This document shows, one piece after another, positions 9,117 through 19,113 of a stretch of 64,000 nt of DNA. This DNA comes from Clostridium tetanomorphum. Lineage in GTDB: Bacteria; Bacillota; Clostridia; Clostridiales; Clostridiaceae. Every line of letters begins with the position of its first letter. Within the stretch, counting starts at the first letter, position 1. The notes beneath the pieces are model-generated. The model saw only the letters and a program-made list of their open reading frames with translations. It did no database searches and had not been told where the DNA came from. The position numbers and the translations under genes are program-made. The stretch is taken from the NCBI RefSeq assembly GCF_017873215.1, contig NZ_JAGGKA010000001.1:186001-250000 (forward strand), in the 5' to 3' direction.

Positions 9117-10091
9117 ATGGTAAGTGTAAGAACTGATTTAGCGGTAGAAGCTAAGGAACTTTATGAAGAAAAAAGTAGCGGGAAAATTCCTGGAGTGGAG
9201 GTAGAAGAATATAGAGAAGGATTTATAAAAGTTACTAATGTTAAAATCGTAAGCGAAGAGGGAGAAAGGGTGATGAATAAGCCTAAAGGAAGCTATATTA
9301 CTATAGATATTCCTGAAATAAGCGGATATGATAAGGATACTATGGAGGAAGTAAGTGAAGTTTTAGCAAAGGTATTAAGCCCTCTTGTAAAATTAGAGGA
9401 TAGTATGACGGCTTTAGTAGTTGGCTTAGGAAACTGGAATGTTACTCCAGATGCTTTAGGACCTAAGGTGGTAGAAGGTTTAATGATAACAAGACATTTA
9501 AAAGAATTAATTCCTAATGAAATTGATGAAGGAATAAGACCAGTATGTGCTATTGCACCAGGAGTATTAGGATTAACAGGTATTGAAACTGGAGAAATAA
9601 TAAAGGCAGTTTCAAATAAAATAAAACCTAATTTAATAATATGTATAGATGCTCTTGCATCAAGAAAGTTAGATAGAATTAATAGAACAATTCAAATAGG
9701 AAATACAGGAATATCTCCAGGATCAGGGGTAGGAAATAAAAGGATGGAGATAAGTGAAAGAACATTAGGTATTCCGGTTATTGCTATTGGAGTGCCTACT
9801 GTGGTGGATGCTGCAACTGTAGCAAATGATACTATAGACATGGTTATAGATGCTATGATAAATCAAGCCACTGAAGGAAGTAAGTTTTATAATATGTTAA
9901 AAGATTTAAATAGGGATGAAAAGCAAAGGATGATAGAGGAAGTCTTAAATCCTTATGTAGGCAATCTTATGGTTACGCCTAAAGAAGTGGATAGTGTAAT
10001 AGATTCTATATCAAAAGTAATATCTACAGGAATAAATATAGCACTTCAGCCAGCATTAGACTTAAATCAAATAAATAATTATATAAGTTAA
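9117..10091 (+). CDS. gpr: Germination protease (spore protease GPR)
   Basis: GPR degrades small acid-soluble spore proteins early in germination; it is made as a zymogen in the forespore and cleaves its own N-terminal propeptide. The protein is 324 residues from the chosen start, which begins M-V-S-V-R-T-D-L-A as in other clostridial GPRs, with an AGGAAGAGG site upstream. An in-frame ATG at 9096 would add seven residues unlike the family. The core contains the conserved L-G-N-W-N-V-T-P-D-A-L-G-P segment. spoIIP follows, as in Bacillus. Confidence 0.95.
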   Translation: MVSVRTDLAVEAKELYEEKSSGKIPGVEVEEYREGFIKVTNVKIVSEEGERVMNKPKGSYITIDIPEISGYDKDTMEEVSEVLAKVLSPLVKLEDSMTALVVGLGNWNVTPDALGPKVVEGLMITRHLKELIPNEIDEGIRPVCAIAPGVLGLTGIETGEIIKAVSNKIKPNLIICIDALASRKLDRINRTIQIGNTGISPGSGVGNKRMEISERTLGIPVIAIGVPTVVDAATVANDTIDMVIDAMINQATEGSKFYNMLKDLNRDEKQRMIEEVLNPYVGNLMVTPKEVDSVIDSISKVISTGINIALQPALDLNQINNYIS

Positions 10092-10096
10092 ATAAG

Positions 10097-10125
10097 GTAT
10101 ATATAAAGTCCTCTTCTCATATAAT
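10097..10125 (+). promoter_or_regulatory. Possible SigE-type promoter for spoIIP
   Basis: CATATAAT at 10118-10125 fits a SigE -10 element; a weaker GTATATA at 10097-10103 lies 14 bases upstream. The transcript would begin near 10132, inside the loop of the following hairpin. SigE control of spoIIP is known in Bacillus; here it is inferred. Confidence 0.35.
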
Positions 10126-10164
10126 GATTAACATATAAAATTATCTTACATATGAGAGGGGGAC
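10108..10164 (+). promoter_or_regulatory. Long hairpin covering the spoIIP ribosome site
   Basis: 10108-10122 pairs with 10150-10164 over 15 positions, all paired with two G-U wobbles, around a 27-base loop. The right arm holds GAGAGGGGGA, the ribosome site for the TTG at 10172. There is no following T-run, so it does not look like a terminator. Confidence 0.65.
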
Positions 10165-10171
10165 CATAAAT

Positions 10172-11281
10172 TTGCAAGAACAAAAAGAAAAGAAAATAAA
10201 CTACTTAAAAAGTAAAAATAAACAAGATAATAAAAATAAAATTATATTTTTTATTTTAACTATCTCATTAGTACTTTTTGTAATATTACCTTTTGTCGTT
10301 AAAGCAAATACTAAAAATGAAAGTACAAGAGAAAATATGTTTTATGTACAAGTTTTAAACTCTGGAATGCCAATAATTGAATCAACGGTTTTTAATGAAG
10401 AAGATATGGCAGAAACAGATTTTTCATTTAAAGATGGAGTTTTTAAAATATTTCACGTAAATATATCTAATCCAATATCATTAATAGGAAAAGAAATATC
10501 TTGTATGAATATAGAAAATGGAATTGAAGATAGTTTTAAAGATAAGCCGGTAGATATAACATTTGACCCTTTTAAACTTAATGATAAATCTATAAATATA
10601 GATAACAATAATGAAAGTACAGATTTACCTAATAAAACTGTAAAATTATATGATCCAGAATTAAAGAAAGAATTAAATAAGTCAAAACCAGAAGTATTTA
10701 TATATCATACCCATACCACTGAAAGTTATAAACCGGAGGATAAATGTAGTTTAGATGAAACTAAAAATGTTTGTGCTGTAGGTGATGTATTAGCTAATGA
10801 ACTTGAAAAAAATTATGGAATAGGAGTTATACATGATAAAACAGTTCATGATGCAGCGGCATATACTCAAAGCTATGAAAGATCATCCGTAACAGTGGAT
10901 AAACATTTGAAAAAATATAAGAGTTTTAAACTTGTAATTGATTTACATAGAGATGCAGTTGATAATAGAAAAGCTGTAACTACAAAAATGAATGGGGAAG
11001 ATGTAGCAAAGTTTATGTTTGTAATGGCAAGAAAGAATCCTCATTATAAGAATAATTTAGATGTAGTAAATAAACTTGTGAGTATATCAAACAAGTTGTA
11101 TCCAGATTTTTGTAGAGGAATTTTTTATTATAACTATGGTACAAGGTATTTTAACCAAAACAAAAGTAATAACGCTGTACTCTTAGAAGTTGGAGCTAAT
11201 TCAAACAATCTTCAAGATGCTAAAAATTCAGCTAAATATTTGGCCAGAATAATAGGAGAGTATATAAATGGTAAAAAATGA
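10172..11281 (+). CDS. spoIIP: Stage II sporulation protein P (engulfment amidase/endopeptidase)
   Basis: SpoIIP is a membrane-anchored peptidoglycan amidase and endopeptidase that works with SpoIID and SpoIIM in engulfment. The 369-residue protein has a basic N-terminus, one membrane helix at about residues 24-46, and a C-terminal amidase domain. Visible features are the Y-H-T-H-T-T-E-S-Y zinc-site segment, D-L-H-R-D-A, and L-L-E-V-G-A-N-S near the C-terminus. It starts at TTG 10172 eight bases after a G-rich ribosome site. That site is inside a 15-bp hairpin, suggesting the gene is silent on RNA reading through from gpr. Confidence 0.93.
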   Translation: MQEQKEKKINYLKSKNKQDNKNKIIFFILTISLVLFVILPFVVKANTKNESTRENMFYVQVLNSGMPIIESTVFNEEDMAETDFSFKDGVFKIFHVNISNPISLIGKEISCMNIENGIEDSFKDKPVDITFDPFKLNDKSINIDNNNESTDLPNKTVKLYDPELKKELNKSKPEVFIYHTHTTESYKPEDKCSLDETKNVCAVGDVLANELEKNYGIGVIHDKTVHDAAAYTQSYERSSVTVDKHLKKYKSFKLVIDLHRDAVDNRKAVTTKMNGEDVAKFMFVMARKNPHYKNNLDVVNKLVSISNKLYPDFCRGIFYYNYGTRYFNQNKSNNAVLLEVGANSNNLQDAKNSAKYLARIIGEYINGKK

Positions 11282-11309
11282 ATAAAATCTAAATAAAAGG
11301 ACACCCTTA

Positions 11310-11501
11310 TAACAGTGAATAGTTAAGGATGAAGAGTGAATAATAAAGAATAAATTTTCTCCATTAAAATTAGAAAAATTTTAAAATTGAAATTTTTAAA
11401 TATAGAATTGAGAATGAATAAAACTTTTATTGGCAGAAAAGTAGTATTTATTCTTTATTATTTCAAAAGACTGTTCTACACTCTTTATCATTAATTATTA
11501 G
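11310..11501. repeat. Imperfect long inverted repeat element, AT-rich, copy 1
   Basis: The intergenic region between spoIIP and the next gene holds a perfect 16-nt inverted pair (11339-11354 and 11447-11462) with additional outer pairing (11332-11338 with 11480-11486). The 16-mer ATAATAAAGAATAAAT recurs in the dnaK-dnaJ gap at 18997-19012, and both regions also contain an AATTATTA-type end. This suggests a dispersed small palindromic repeat. No ORF is inside. Confidence 0.5.
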
Positions 11502-11525
11502 AAAGTAATTTTGGGGGTGTTTTTT

Positions 11526-11882
11526 TTGAATAAAAAAGGAATGAAGATTATATTGATAATTTTCGTATTAATTATAAGTTTTGGTTTTATTAAGGTAAGT
11601 AGTAATCTTCCTAGGTTTATAAAAAATAATTCTAAATTAAAAGTTTTTTTTACTGAAAAACCATTTAATTTAACTTTTGAAACAGATAGATATATATTAT
11701 ATATTAATGATAACGCTATTAATAATATAAAAGAAAATATATTTGAAACTTATACTAATATAAAAAATAGTATATCAATAGGTGGAGAGAATACGTCTAA
11801 AAGTATACAAAAAACTTTCGGTGATACATTTGATAGACTTAAAAAATTATATAAACACATAGGAGAAGGGGATAATAGGTAA
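11526..11882 (+). CDS. Small single-pass membrane protein of unknown function
   Basis: A 118-residue protein with one N-terminal hydrophobic helix (about residues 7-24) and a basic, Asn-rich exported or cytoplasmic remainder. I do not recognise the family. The likely start is TTG 11526, placed 7 bases after GGGGGTG; an upstream in-frame TTG at 11511 overlaps that site. The gene ends 85 bases before lepA, with a separate promoter for lepA between them. Confidence 0.6.
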   Translation: MNKKGMKIILIIFVLIISFGFIKVSSNLPRFIKNNSKLKVFFTEKPFNLTFETDRYILYINDNAINNIKENIFETYTNIKNSISIGGENTSKSIQKTFGDTFDRLKKLYKHIGEGDNR

Positions 11883-11901
11883 TTTAAAAAAATAATTGAT
11901 A

Positions 11902-11932
11902 TTGACATATCCCCTTTTACTTATGCTATAAT
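11902..11932 (+). promoter_or_regulatory. Promoter for lepA
   Basis: TTGACA (11902-11907) and an extended -10 TGCTATAAT (TATAAT 11927-11932), with a long 19-base spacer. Confidence 0.6.
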
Positions 11933-11967
11933 TTATTTTGAATTATTCTACAATGGAGGTAAAATTC

Positions 11968-13776
11968 ATGCAAAGCGAAAGACAAAAGCATATAAGAAAT
12001 TTTTCAATTGTTGCGCATATAGATCACGGTAAATCCACACTTGCAGATAGATTATTAGAAAAGACGGGTACTTTAACTCAAAGAGAGATGGAAGAGCAAA
12101 CTCTTGATACTATGGAGCTTGAGAAAGAAAGAGGCATAACAATAAAATCTCAGGCAGCTAGGCTTATATATAAAAGACCAAATGGAGAAGAATTTATATT
12201 AAATTTAATAGATACACCAGGACATGTAGATTTTAATTACGAAGTGTCAAGAAGTCTTGCAGCTTGTGAAGGGGCAATACTAGTTGTAGATGCTACTCAA
12301 GGAATACAAGCACAAACTTTGGCAAACTGTTATCTTGCCTTAGATCATGATTTGGAAATAGTTCCTGTTATAAATAAAATAGATCTTCCAAGTGCAAGAC
12401 CAGAGGAAATAAAACAAGAGATAGAAGATGTAATAGGAATAGAAGCTGCAGATGCACCATTAGTTTCAGCTAAAACTGGATTGAATATAGAAGATGTTTT
12501 AGAATCAGTGGTAGAAAAAGTTCCAGCACCAGAAGGTGATGAAGAAGCACCACTTAAAGCACTAATATTTGATTCATATTATGATAGCTATAAAGGTGTA
12601 GTTTCATATGTGAGAGTGAAAGAGGGAACTGTAAAATCTGGCACAAAAATAAAGCTTATGGCTACAGGTAAAGTTTATGAAGTTACAGAAGTAGGGGTAT
12701 TTGTGCCTCAGTATATGAAAGTAGATGAACTTAGAGCTGGAGATGTTGGGTATATTACGGCTTCAATTAAAAATGTTAGAGATGCTCGAGTAGGAGATAC
12801 AATAACAGAAGCTAATAGACCAGCAAATAAACCTCTTTCAGGATATAGACCGGCAGTGCCTATGGTGTTTAGCGGTATATATCCAGTAGATGGAGCAAAG
12901 TATGAAGAACTAAAAGAAGCACTAGAAAAATTGCAGATAAATGATGCTGCACTTTCTTTTGAGCCTGAAACATCTATAGCATTAGGGTTTGGATTTAGAT
13001 GTGGATTCTTAGGACTTTTGCATATGGATATAATTCAAGAAAGAATTGAAAGAGAGTTTAATTTAGATATTATTACTACAGCCCCATCCGTTATTTATAA
13101 AATAGCAAAAACAGATGGTACTATATTAGAAATTACTAATCCAACTAATTTACCAGATACAACAGAAATAGATTATATGGAAGAACCAGTGGTAAAGGCT
13201 TCGATTATTACGCCTTCCGATTATGTAGGAACTATTATGGATCTCTGCCAAAATAGAAGAGGAACTTTTAAAGATATGCAATATATTGAAACTACTAGAG
13301 TAGTTTTAAATTATGACATACCTTTAAATGAAATTATATATGATTTCTTTGATGCATTAAAATCAAGAAGTAGAGGATATGCTTCTTTAGATTATGAACT
13401 TAAAGGATATCAAACAACTAAGCTTGTAAAACTTGATATAATATTAAATGGAGATGTGGTTGATGCTCTATCTATGATAGTACCTGATGAGAGAGCTTAT
13501 GCTAGAGGAAGAAGTATGGCAGAAAAGCTAAAGGAAATTATTCCAAGGCAGATGTTTGAAATACCTATACAGGCAGCTATAGGCTCAAAAATAATAGCAA
13601 GGGAAACAATAAAAGCCCTTAGAAAAGACGTTTTAGCAAAATGTTATGGTGGAGATATATCAAGAAAGAGAAAACTGTTAGAGAAACAAAAAGAAGGAAA
13701 AAAGAGAATGAGACAGATAGGTTCTGTAGAAATTCCACAGGAAGCATTTATGGCTGTGCTTAAGACAGAAGAATAA
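11968..13776 (+). CDS. lepA: Elongation factor 4 (LepA, back-translocating GTPase)
   Basis: LepA is a translational GTPase that acts on the ribosome under stress or during assembly. The 602-residue protein has the G1 motif A-H-I-D-H-G-K-S-T at 16-24, G3 D-T-P-G-H, G4 N-K-I-D, and the LepA-specific C-terminal domain. I start at ATG 11968, 7 bases after GGAGGT and matching the usual length; an in-frame ATG at 11938 would add ten residues with no ribosome site. A strong terminator follows. Confidence 0.97.
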   Translation: MQSERQKHIRNFSIVAHIDHGKSTLADRLLEKTGTLTQREMEEQTLDTMELEKERGITIKSQAARLIYKRPNGEEFILNLIDTPGHVDFNYEVSRSLAACEGAILVVDATQGIQAQTLANCYLALDHDLEIVPVINKIDLPSARPEEIKQEIEDVIGIEAADAPLVSAKTGLNIEDVLESVVEKVPAPEGDEEAPLKALIFDSYYDSYKGVVSYVRVKEGTVKSGTKIKLMATGKVYEVTEVGVFVPQYMKVDELRAGDVGYITASIKNVRDARVGDTITEANRPANKPLSGYRPAVPMVFSGIYPVDGAKYEELKEALEKLQINDAALSFEPETSIALGFGFRCGFLGLLHMDIIQERIEREFNLDIITTAPSVIYKIAKTDGTILEITNPTNLPDTTEIDYMEEPVVKASIITPSDYVGTIMDLCQNRRGTFKDMQYIETTRVVLNYDIPLNEIIYDFFDALKSRSRGYASLDYELKGYQTTKLVKLDIILNGDVVDALSMIVPDERAYARGRSMAEKLKEIIPRQMFEIPIQAAIGSKIIARETIKALRKDVLAKCYGGDISRKRKLLEKQKEGKKRMRQIGSVEIPQEAFMAVLKTEE

Positions 13777-13785
13777 TATTAAAGT

Positions 13786-13829
13786 GAAGAGTGAAGAGGA
13801 TGAAAAAACCTCTTTTACTCTTCTTTTTT
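13786..13829 (+). terminator. Terminator after lepA
   Basis: Arms 13786-13799 and 13809-13823 pair nearly perfectly, followed by six T at 13824-13829. Confidence 0.85.
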
Positions 13830-13875
13830 CAAGGTAGAATAACAGTAGTCACAATTTTTTTAGTGGGGTGAAGCC

Positions 13876-15012
13876 ATGTATATTGAAGATGAAGAAGTTG
13901 GTTTATATATTCATATACCTTTTTGTAAACAAAAATGCTTATATTGTGATTTCCCTTCTTTTTCAGGAAAAGAGAATCTTATGTTAGAATATTCTAAGGC
14001 TTTGGCAAAAGAAATAGGAAGAAATTCTAATAAAAAGATAAAGACCATATTTATAGGAGGAGGTACTCCTACATATTTAAATTTAGATGCTTTAAATATT
14101 TTAAAGAAAGCTATTAAAGGTTTAGATAAGGATGAAAATATTGAATTCACAGTAGAAATGAATCCTGGAACTGTAAATGATGAAAAATTAAAAATTTTAA
14201 AAGAAATGGGGGTAAATAGATTAAGTATAGGATTGCAAGCATGGCAAGATGAATTATTAAAAAAACTAGGAAGAGTGCATAAATTAGATGATTTTTTACA
14301 AGTATATAATGAAGCTAGAAATTTAGGATTTAGTAATATAAACATAGATATAATGTTTGGTTTACCTGATCAAACTTTAAAAGATTGGGAAGAAACATTA
14401 CAAAATGTTTCTATGTTAAATCCAGAACACATATCTTGCTATAGCTTAATAATAGAAGAGGGAACTAAGTTTTATAAGATGTACAATGATGACAAATTAA
14501 ATATTCCTTCAGAAGAAGTAGAAAGAAATATGTATGCTTATGGAATAAAATTTTTAGAAAGTAAAGGATATATTCAGTATGAGATATCAAATTTTTGTAA
14601 ACCAGAAAAACAATGTAGACATAATCTTATATATTGGGATTTACAACAATATGTAGGCTGTGGATCAGGAGCACATTCTTATATAAATGGGTTTAGATAT
14701 AGAAATACTGATAATATAGAAAAATACATTATAGACATAAATAACAATATAAACATGAAGTTAGATTTACATAAAAATTCAGCTAAAGAACAGATGGAAG
14801 AGTTTATGTTTATGGGGCTTAGGAAGATAAAAGGAGTAAATTGTAAAGAATTTAAAAGAAGATTTAATAAAGAAATTACAGAAGTATATGGAGATGTAAT
14901 AAATAAATATTTTAAAAATAATCTTTTGACAATAGATAAAGAAAATATATCTTTGTCTTCAAAAGGTATAGAAATTTCTAATAGCATAATGTGTGAATTT
15001 ATATTAGATTAA
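13876..15012 (+). CDS. hemW: Radical SAM family heme chaperone HemW
   Basis: HemW (formerly oxygen-independent coproporphyrinogen oxidase-like) binds heme and a [4Fe-4S] cluster and delivers heme to respiratory proteins in species studied. The 378-residue protein has the radical SAM motif C-K-Q-K-C-L-Y-C (residues 18-25) and the HemW C-terminal block H-N-L-I-Y-W (about 250). The Cys-x3-Cys-x2-Cys spacing, rather than the HemN pattern, supports HemW. It starts at ATG 13876 behind GGGGTGA. A link to the Ahb heme cluster at 51-54 kb is possible but not shown. Confidence 0.92.
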   Translation: MYIEDEEVGLYIHIPFCKQKCLYCDFPSFSGKENLMLEYSKALAKEIGRNSNKKIKTIFIGGGTPTYLNLDALNILKKAIKGLDKDENIEFTVEMNPGTVNDEKLKILKEMGVNRLSIGLQAWQDELLKKLGRVHKLDDFLQVYNEARNLGFSNINIDIMFGLPDQTLKDWEETLQNVSMLNPEHISCYSLIIEEGTKFYKMYNDDKLNIPSEEVERNMYAYGIKFLESKGYIQYEISNFCKPEKQCRHNLIYWDLQQYVGCGSGAHSYINGFRYRNTDNIEKYIIDINNNINMKLDLHKNSAKEQMEEFMFMGLRKIKGVNCKEFKRRFNKEITEVYGDVINKYFKNNLLTIDKENISLSSKGIEISNSIMCEFILD

Positions 15013-15121
15013 TTATAATAGAAATTCATAGTTATAATGAGAATTATTGAGAAAAACATGCAAAAGGTTATTTAAATAACATTAAATATAACAATATAAT
15101 AATATTGAGATATATTTAAAT

Positions 15122-15150
15122 TTGACAAATATAAAATAGAATGATATTTT
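15122..15150 (+). promoter_or_regulatory. SigA-type promoter of the hrcA-grpE-dnaK operon
   Basis: TTGACA (15122-15127) and TATTTT (15145-15150) with 17-base spacing, just upstream of the CIRCE operator. Confidence 0.75.
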
Positions 15151-15163
15151 TTAATCATAGTAG

Positions 15164-15190
15164 TTAGCACTCACTTATGTTGAGTGCTAA
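15164..15190 (+). promoter_or_regulatory. CIRCE operator (HrcA binding site)
   Basis: TTAGCACTC, nine bases, GAGTGCTAA: both 9-nt arms match the CIRCE consensus exactly. HrcA bound here represses the operon until heat shock. It lies 16 bases before the hrcA start. Confidence 0.97.
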
Positions 15191-15206
15191 TAAATGAGGT
15201 GATTAT

Positions 15207-16244
15207 ATGGAAATGGATGAGAGAAAAATAAAAATACTTCAGGCTATAATACATGATTATATTGATACAGCTGAGCCTGTTGGTTCCAGGACCATAGCAA
15301 AAAAGTATGATTTAGGTATAAGTTCTGCTACTATAAGAAATGAAATGGCAGACTTAGAAGAAATGGGGTATATTGAACAATTACACACTTCTTCAGGAAG
15401 AAAACCATCAGATAAAGGGTATAGGCTGTATGTAGATAAGTTTATGCAATTGAGACAGCTATCACCTATGGAGGAGTATGTTATAAGAACTCATATACTA
15501 AAGTCTGCTTTATATGAAATGGATAAGGTAATAAAACAGGCAACAACTATTCTTGCAGAATTAACTGGACTTACTTCTATAGTTAAATCACCTTCAAGTA
15601 AAAATAGTTGTATAAAATCTATTCAGCTTATTAGTATTGATAGTAATAATATTTTATCTGTGATAATAGTCAATACAGGTATTATAAAAAATAATGTAAT
15701 AAGATTAAAAAATCCAGTAAGTACAGATGTATTAGCAAAATTAAGTAACATTTTAAATGTTAGACTTAATAATCTAACTATTGAAGAAATAAACTTAGAA
15801 GTTATAAATGATTTGAAAAATGATCTCAAAGATTATGAAGATATATTTAATGCTATAATACCAGCTCTTTATGAAAGTTTAAATAGTATAGATACTTCGG
15901 ATATATATTTGGAGGGAACTACCAATATATTTAACTATCCAGAGTACAATGATATTCAAAGAGCAAAGAGTTTTTTAGCTTTAATTGATAACAAAGATAA
16001 GATTAAAGATTTGATAAATAGTAATGATACTATAAATATAAAAATTGGAGAAGAAAACTTTATAGAAGATGCTAAGGAATGTACTATTATATCATCAGTA
16101 TATAGACTTAGAAATACACCTCTTGGAACAATAGGGGTTATTGGACCAACGAGGATGCCGTATTCTAAAGTTATATCTATATTAGATAAAATAGTTAAAG
16201 AAGTAAACAATATTTTAAATGAAGAATATAGGGATGAATTTTAA
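15207..16244 (+). CDS. hrcA: Heat-inducible transcription repressor HrcA
   Basis: HrcA represses the dnaK (and usually groE) operons by binding CIRCE. The 345-residue protein has the N-terminal winged helix with G-I-S-S-A-T-I-R-N-E-M-A-D-L-E (about 34-48) and the C-terminal GAF-like HrcA domain. The start follows GAGGTG; a second ATG two codons later would also serve. A perfect CIRCE directly upstream shows autoregulation. Confidence 0.97.
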   Translation: MEMDERKIKILQAIIHDYIDTAEPVGSRTIAKKYDLGISSATIRNEMADLEEMGYIEQLHTSSGRKPSDKGYRLYVDKFMQLRQLSPMEEYVIRTHILKSALYEMDKVIKQATTILAELTGLTSIVKSPSSKNSCIKSIQLISIDSNNILSVIIVNTGIIKNNVIRLKNPVSTDVLAKLSNILNVRLNNLTIEEINLEVINDLKNDLKDYEDIFNAIIPALYESLNSIDTSDIYLEGTTNIFNYPEYNDIQRAKSFLALIDNKDKIKDLINSNDTINIKIGEENFIEDAKECTIISSVYRLRNTPLGTIGVIGPTRMPYSKVISILDKIVKEVNNILNEEYRDEF

Positions 16245-16324
16245 TATTAAGTGCTTAATATTAAATGTGGTTTAAAATATGGTTTAAAATATAAAGAATT
16301 GAGAAGAATGGAGGCATGGAATAA

Positions 16325-16942
16325 ATGGAAAAGGACAAAATTCACAGCCTGGAAACAGATTTGAAGGATGAAAATTTTAAAGAGGAAACAGAAATTAAAG
16401 AAGAAACTTTAGAACAGGCTGAAAAAAAAGAAGATGAAGAGTTTGAGGGAATAAGTAAAGAAAGTAAAGATGAAAGTAAAGATGAAAGTATCATAGATAA
16501 TATTAAAGAAGAAAATAAAAAATTAAAGAATGAATTGGATACTTTGCAAGATAGGCTAGTAAGAACTGTAGCAGAATATGATAACTACAGAAAAAGAACT
16601 TCTAAAGAGAAGGAAGGAATATACTCTGATGCTTGTGAAGATGTTCTAAAAGAAGTATTACCAGTACTTGATAATTTAGAAAGAGCTTTATTAGCAGATG
16701 GAAATATAGATGATTTAAAGAAAGGTGTAGAAATGACTCTAAAACAGTTTAATGATGCTTTAGAAAAATTAGGAGTTGAAGAAATTTCTACAAAGGAAGG
16801 CTTTGATCCTAATATCCACAATGCAGTAATGCATATAGAAGATGAGAATTTTGGAGAAAATGAAGTGGTGGAAGTATTTCAAAAGGGATACAAAAGAGGA
16901 GAAAAAGTTATAAGATATAGCATGGTTAAAGTTGCTAATTAG
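16325..16942 (+). CDS. grpE: Nucleotide exchange factor GrpE
   Basis: GrpE releases ADP from DnaK. The 205-residue protein has a Glu/Lys-rich disordered N-terminus (about 1-60), a long coiled coil, and the C-terminal beta domain with G-F-D-P-N-I-H-N-A-V. The ATG lies 9 bases after GGAGGC; an earlier ATG at 16316 runs into a stop after one codon. It is second in the CIRCE operon. Confidence 0.95.
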   Translation: MEKDKIHSLETDLKDENFKEETEIKEETLEQAEKKEDEEFEGISKESKDESKDESIIDNIKEENKKLKNELDTLQDRLVRTVAEYDNYRKRTSKEKEGIYSDACEDVLKEVLPVLDNLERALLADGNIDDLKKGVEMTLKQFNDALEKLGVEEISTKEGFDPNIHNAVMHIEDENFGENEVVEVFQKGYKRGEKVIRYSMVKVAN

Positions 16943-17018
16943 TCTTAAATAGAAAGATTCTATTTAATATATATGATAAAAATTTGATTTTAAGCTAACT
17001 ATTAAGGAGGTTTTTGAT

Positions 17019-18881
17019 ATGTCAAAAGTAATAGGTATTGATTTAGGTACTACAAATTCATGTGTGTCAGTTATGGAAGGTGGAGAAGCCGTAGTTATTA
17101 CAAATTCAGAAGGAGCAAGAACAACCCCATCCGTTGTGTCATTCCAAGCAAATGGAGAGAGATTAGTAGGTCAAGTTGCAAAAAGACAGGCTATAACTAA
17201 TCCAGATAAAACAATTATATCAATAAAGAGACATATGGGAACTGATTACAAAGTAAATATAGATGGAAAAGAGTATACTCCACAAGAAATTTCAGCTATG
17301 GTGCTTCAGAAATTAAAGGCAGATGCTGAAGCATATCTTGGAGAATCAGTAACTCAGGCTGTTATAACTGTACCAGCTTATTTTAACGATAGCCAAAGAC
17401 AGGCTACAAAAGATGCTGGTAAAATAGCAGGACTTGAAGTTTTAAGAATAATTAATGAGCCAACAGCAGCATCACTTGCTTATGGTGTTGATAAAATGGA
17501 TACAAATCAAAAGATATTTGTATATGACTTAGGTGGAGGTACTTTTGATGTATCCATATTAGAATTAGGAGATGGAGTATTTGAAGTTAAAGCTACAAAT
17601 GGTAACACTAAACTTGGTGGAGATGACTTTGATCAAAAGGTAATTGACTATATAGCAGATACATTTAAGGCTGAAAATGGTATTGATTTAAGAAATGACA
17701 AAATGGCTCTTCAAAGATTAAAAGAAGCAGCGGAAAAAGCTAAAATAGAATTATCATCATCAATGCAAACAAATATAAATCTACCATTTATAACAGCTGA
17801 TGCTACAGGACCAAAACACATAGATATGAATTTAACAAGAGCTAAATTTAATGAATTAACTCATGACCTTGTTGAAGCTACTTTAGAACCAATGAAAAAA
17901 TCATTAGCTGATGCTGGATTGTCAATGAATGAAATAGATAAGGTTATACTTGTAGGAGGTTCTACAAGAATTCCAGCAGTTCAGGAAGCTGTTAAGAACT
18001 TTACAGGAAAAGAGCCTTCAAAAGGAATTAATCCAGATGAATGTGTTGCAGTTGGTGCAGCAATTCAAGCAGGAGTTTTAACTGGAGATGTTAAAGATGT
18101 ATTGCTTCTTGATGTAACTCCATTAACACTTGGAATTGAGACTTTAGGAGGAGTAGCTACTCCATTAATAGAAAGAAATACAACAATTCCAACAAGAAAG
18201 AGTCAGGTATTTTCTACAGCGGCAGATGGTCAAACTTCTGTTGAAATTCATGTAGTTCAGGGTGAAAGACAGATGGCTGCAGATAACAAGACTTTAGGAA
18301 GATTTACTTTATCAGGAATAGCTCCAGCTCCAAGAGGAATTCCACAGATAGAAGTAACTTTTGATATAGATGCTAATGGTATAGTTAATGTTTCTGCAAA
18401 AGATAAAGGAACAGGAAAAGAAGCAAATATTACCATAACAGCTTCAACTAATCTAAGTGATGATGAAATAGATAAGGCAGTTAATGAGGCTAAAAAGTTT
18501 GAAGAAGAAGATAAGAAGAGAAAAGAATCTATAGAAGTTAAGAACAATGCTGATCAAATAGCATACCAAACTGAAAAGACTTTAAAGGAGCTAGGGGATA
18601 AGGTATCACCAGAAGATAAGGTTACTGTAGATGAAAAATTAAAAGCTTTAAATGCTGTTAAAGATGGTACAGATATTGAAGCAATAAAGAAGGCTACTGA
18701 AGACTTAACCCAAGCTTTCTATGCAATTTCATCAAAAATGTATCAACAAGCAGGTGGAGCACAAGATGCAGGAGCAGCAGGATTTGACCCGAACAACATG
18801 GGAGGAGCAAATGCAGGAACTAACAATGAATCAAAGGATAATGTAGTAGATGCAGATTATAAAGTGGAAGATGATAAATAA
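17019..18881 (+). CDS. dnaK: Chaperone DnaK (Hsp70)
   Basis: A 620-residue Hsp70 with the start [10 protein letters not shown], the phosphate-binding motif D-L-G-G-G-T-F-D-V, the linker segment [13 protein letters not shown], the beta-sandwich substrate domain, and a Gly/Ala/Asn-rich tail ending in [17 protein letters not shown] precedes the ATG. A hairpin terminator follows, so dnaJ is probably only partly co-transcribed. Confidence 0.98.
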   Translation: MSKVIGIDLGTTNSCVSVMEGGEAVVITNSEGARTTPSVVSFQANGERLVGQVAKRQAITNPDKTIISIKRHMGTDYKVNIDGKEYTPQEISAMVLQKLKADAEAYLGESVTQAVITVPAYFNDSQRQATKDAGKIAGLEVLRIINEPTAASLAYGVDKMDTNQKIFVYDLGGGTFDVSILELGDGVFEVKATNGNTKLGGDDFDQKVIDYIADTFKAENGIDLRNDKMALQRLKEAAEKAKIELSSSMQTNINLPFITADATGPKHIDMNLTRAKFNELTHDLVEATLEPMKKSLADAGLSMNEIDKVILVGGSTRIPAVQEAVKNFTGKEPSKGINPDECVAVGAAIQAGVLTGDVKDVLLLDVTPLTLGIETLGGVATPLIERNTTIPTRKSQVFSTAADGQTSVEIHVVQGERQMAADNKTLGRFTLSGIAPAPRGIPQIEVTFDIDANGIVNVSAKDKGTGKEANITITASTNLSDDEIDKAVNEAKKFEEEDKKRKESIEVKNNADQIAYQTEKTLKELGDKVSPEDKVTVDEKLKALNAVKDGTDIEAIKKATEDLTQAFYAISSKMYQQAGGAQDAGAAGFDPNNMGGANAGTNNESKDNVVDADYKVEDDK

Positions 18882-18935
18882 TAAATATTTATTATTAACT
18901 AAATTAGCATAAATAGTGTATAATATATAATTGAG

Positions 18936-18972
18936 AAAATTAAGGGATGAGGAAACCTCTTCCCTTAATTTT
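18936..18972 (+). terminator. Terminator after dnaK
   Basis: 17-nt arms (18936-18952 and 18956-18972) pair with one mismatch around a three-base loop. The right arm ends in TTTT. Confidence 0.75.
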
Positions 18973-18974
18973 AA

Positions 18975-19096
18975 GTTAATAATTAATGGATAATAGATAA
19001 TAAAGAATAAATAACGATTATTGAAGTGATTTTTTATACAGAAAAAATTTCATTTGGCCTGTTATTTATGATTTTAAATTTATTATTTAATTAAAG
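18975..19096. repeat. AT-rich dispersed repeat element, copy 2 (dnaK-dnaJ gap)
   Basis: This region shares the 16-mer ATAATAAAGAATAAAT (18997-19012) and a TAATAATTAATG end with the element at 11310-11501. It separates the dnaK terminator from dnaJ and contains no ORF. Confidence 0.45.
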
Positions 19097-19113
19097 TAGT
19101 AGGTGGTGAAAGG

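Noticed and set aside
10108-10164. Rho-independent terminator of gpr
   Set aside because: The stem is strong but is followed by CATAAATTTG rather than a T-run, and its right arm is the spoIIP ribosome site.
13911-14345. 144-codon minus-strand open frame inside hemW
   Set aside because: It lies entirely within hemW, has no ribosome site and its product is a low-complexity antisense translation.
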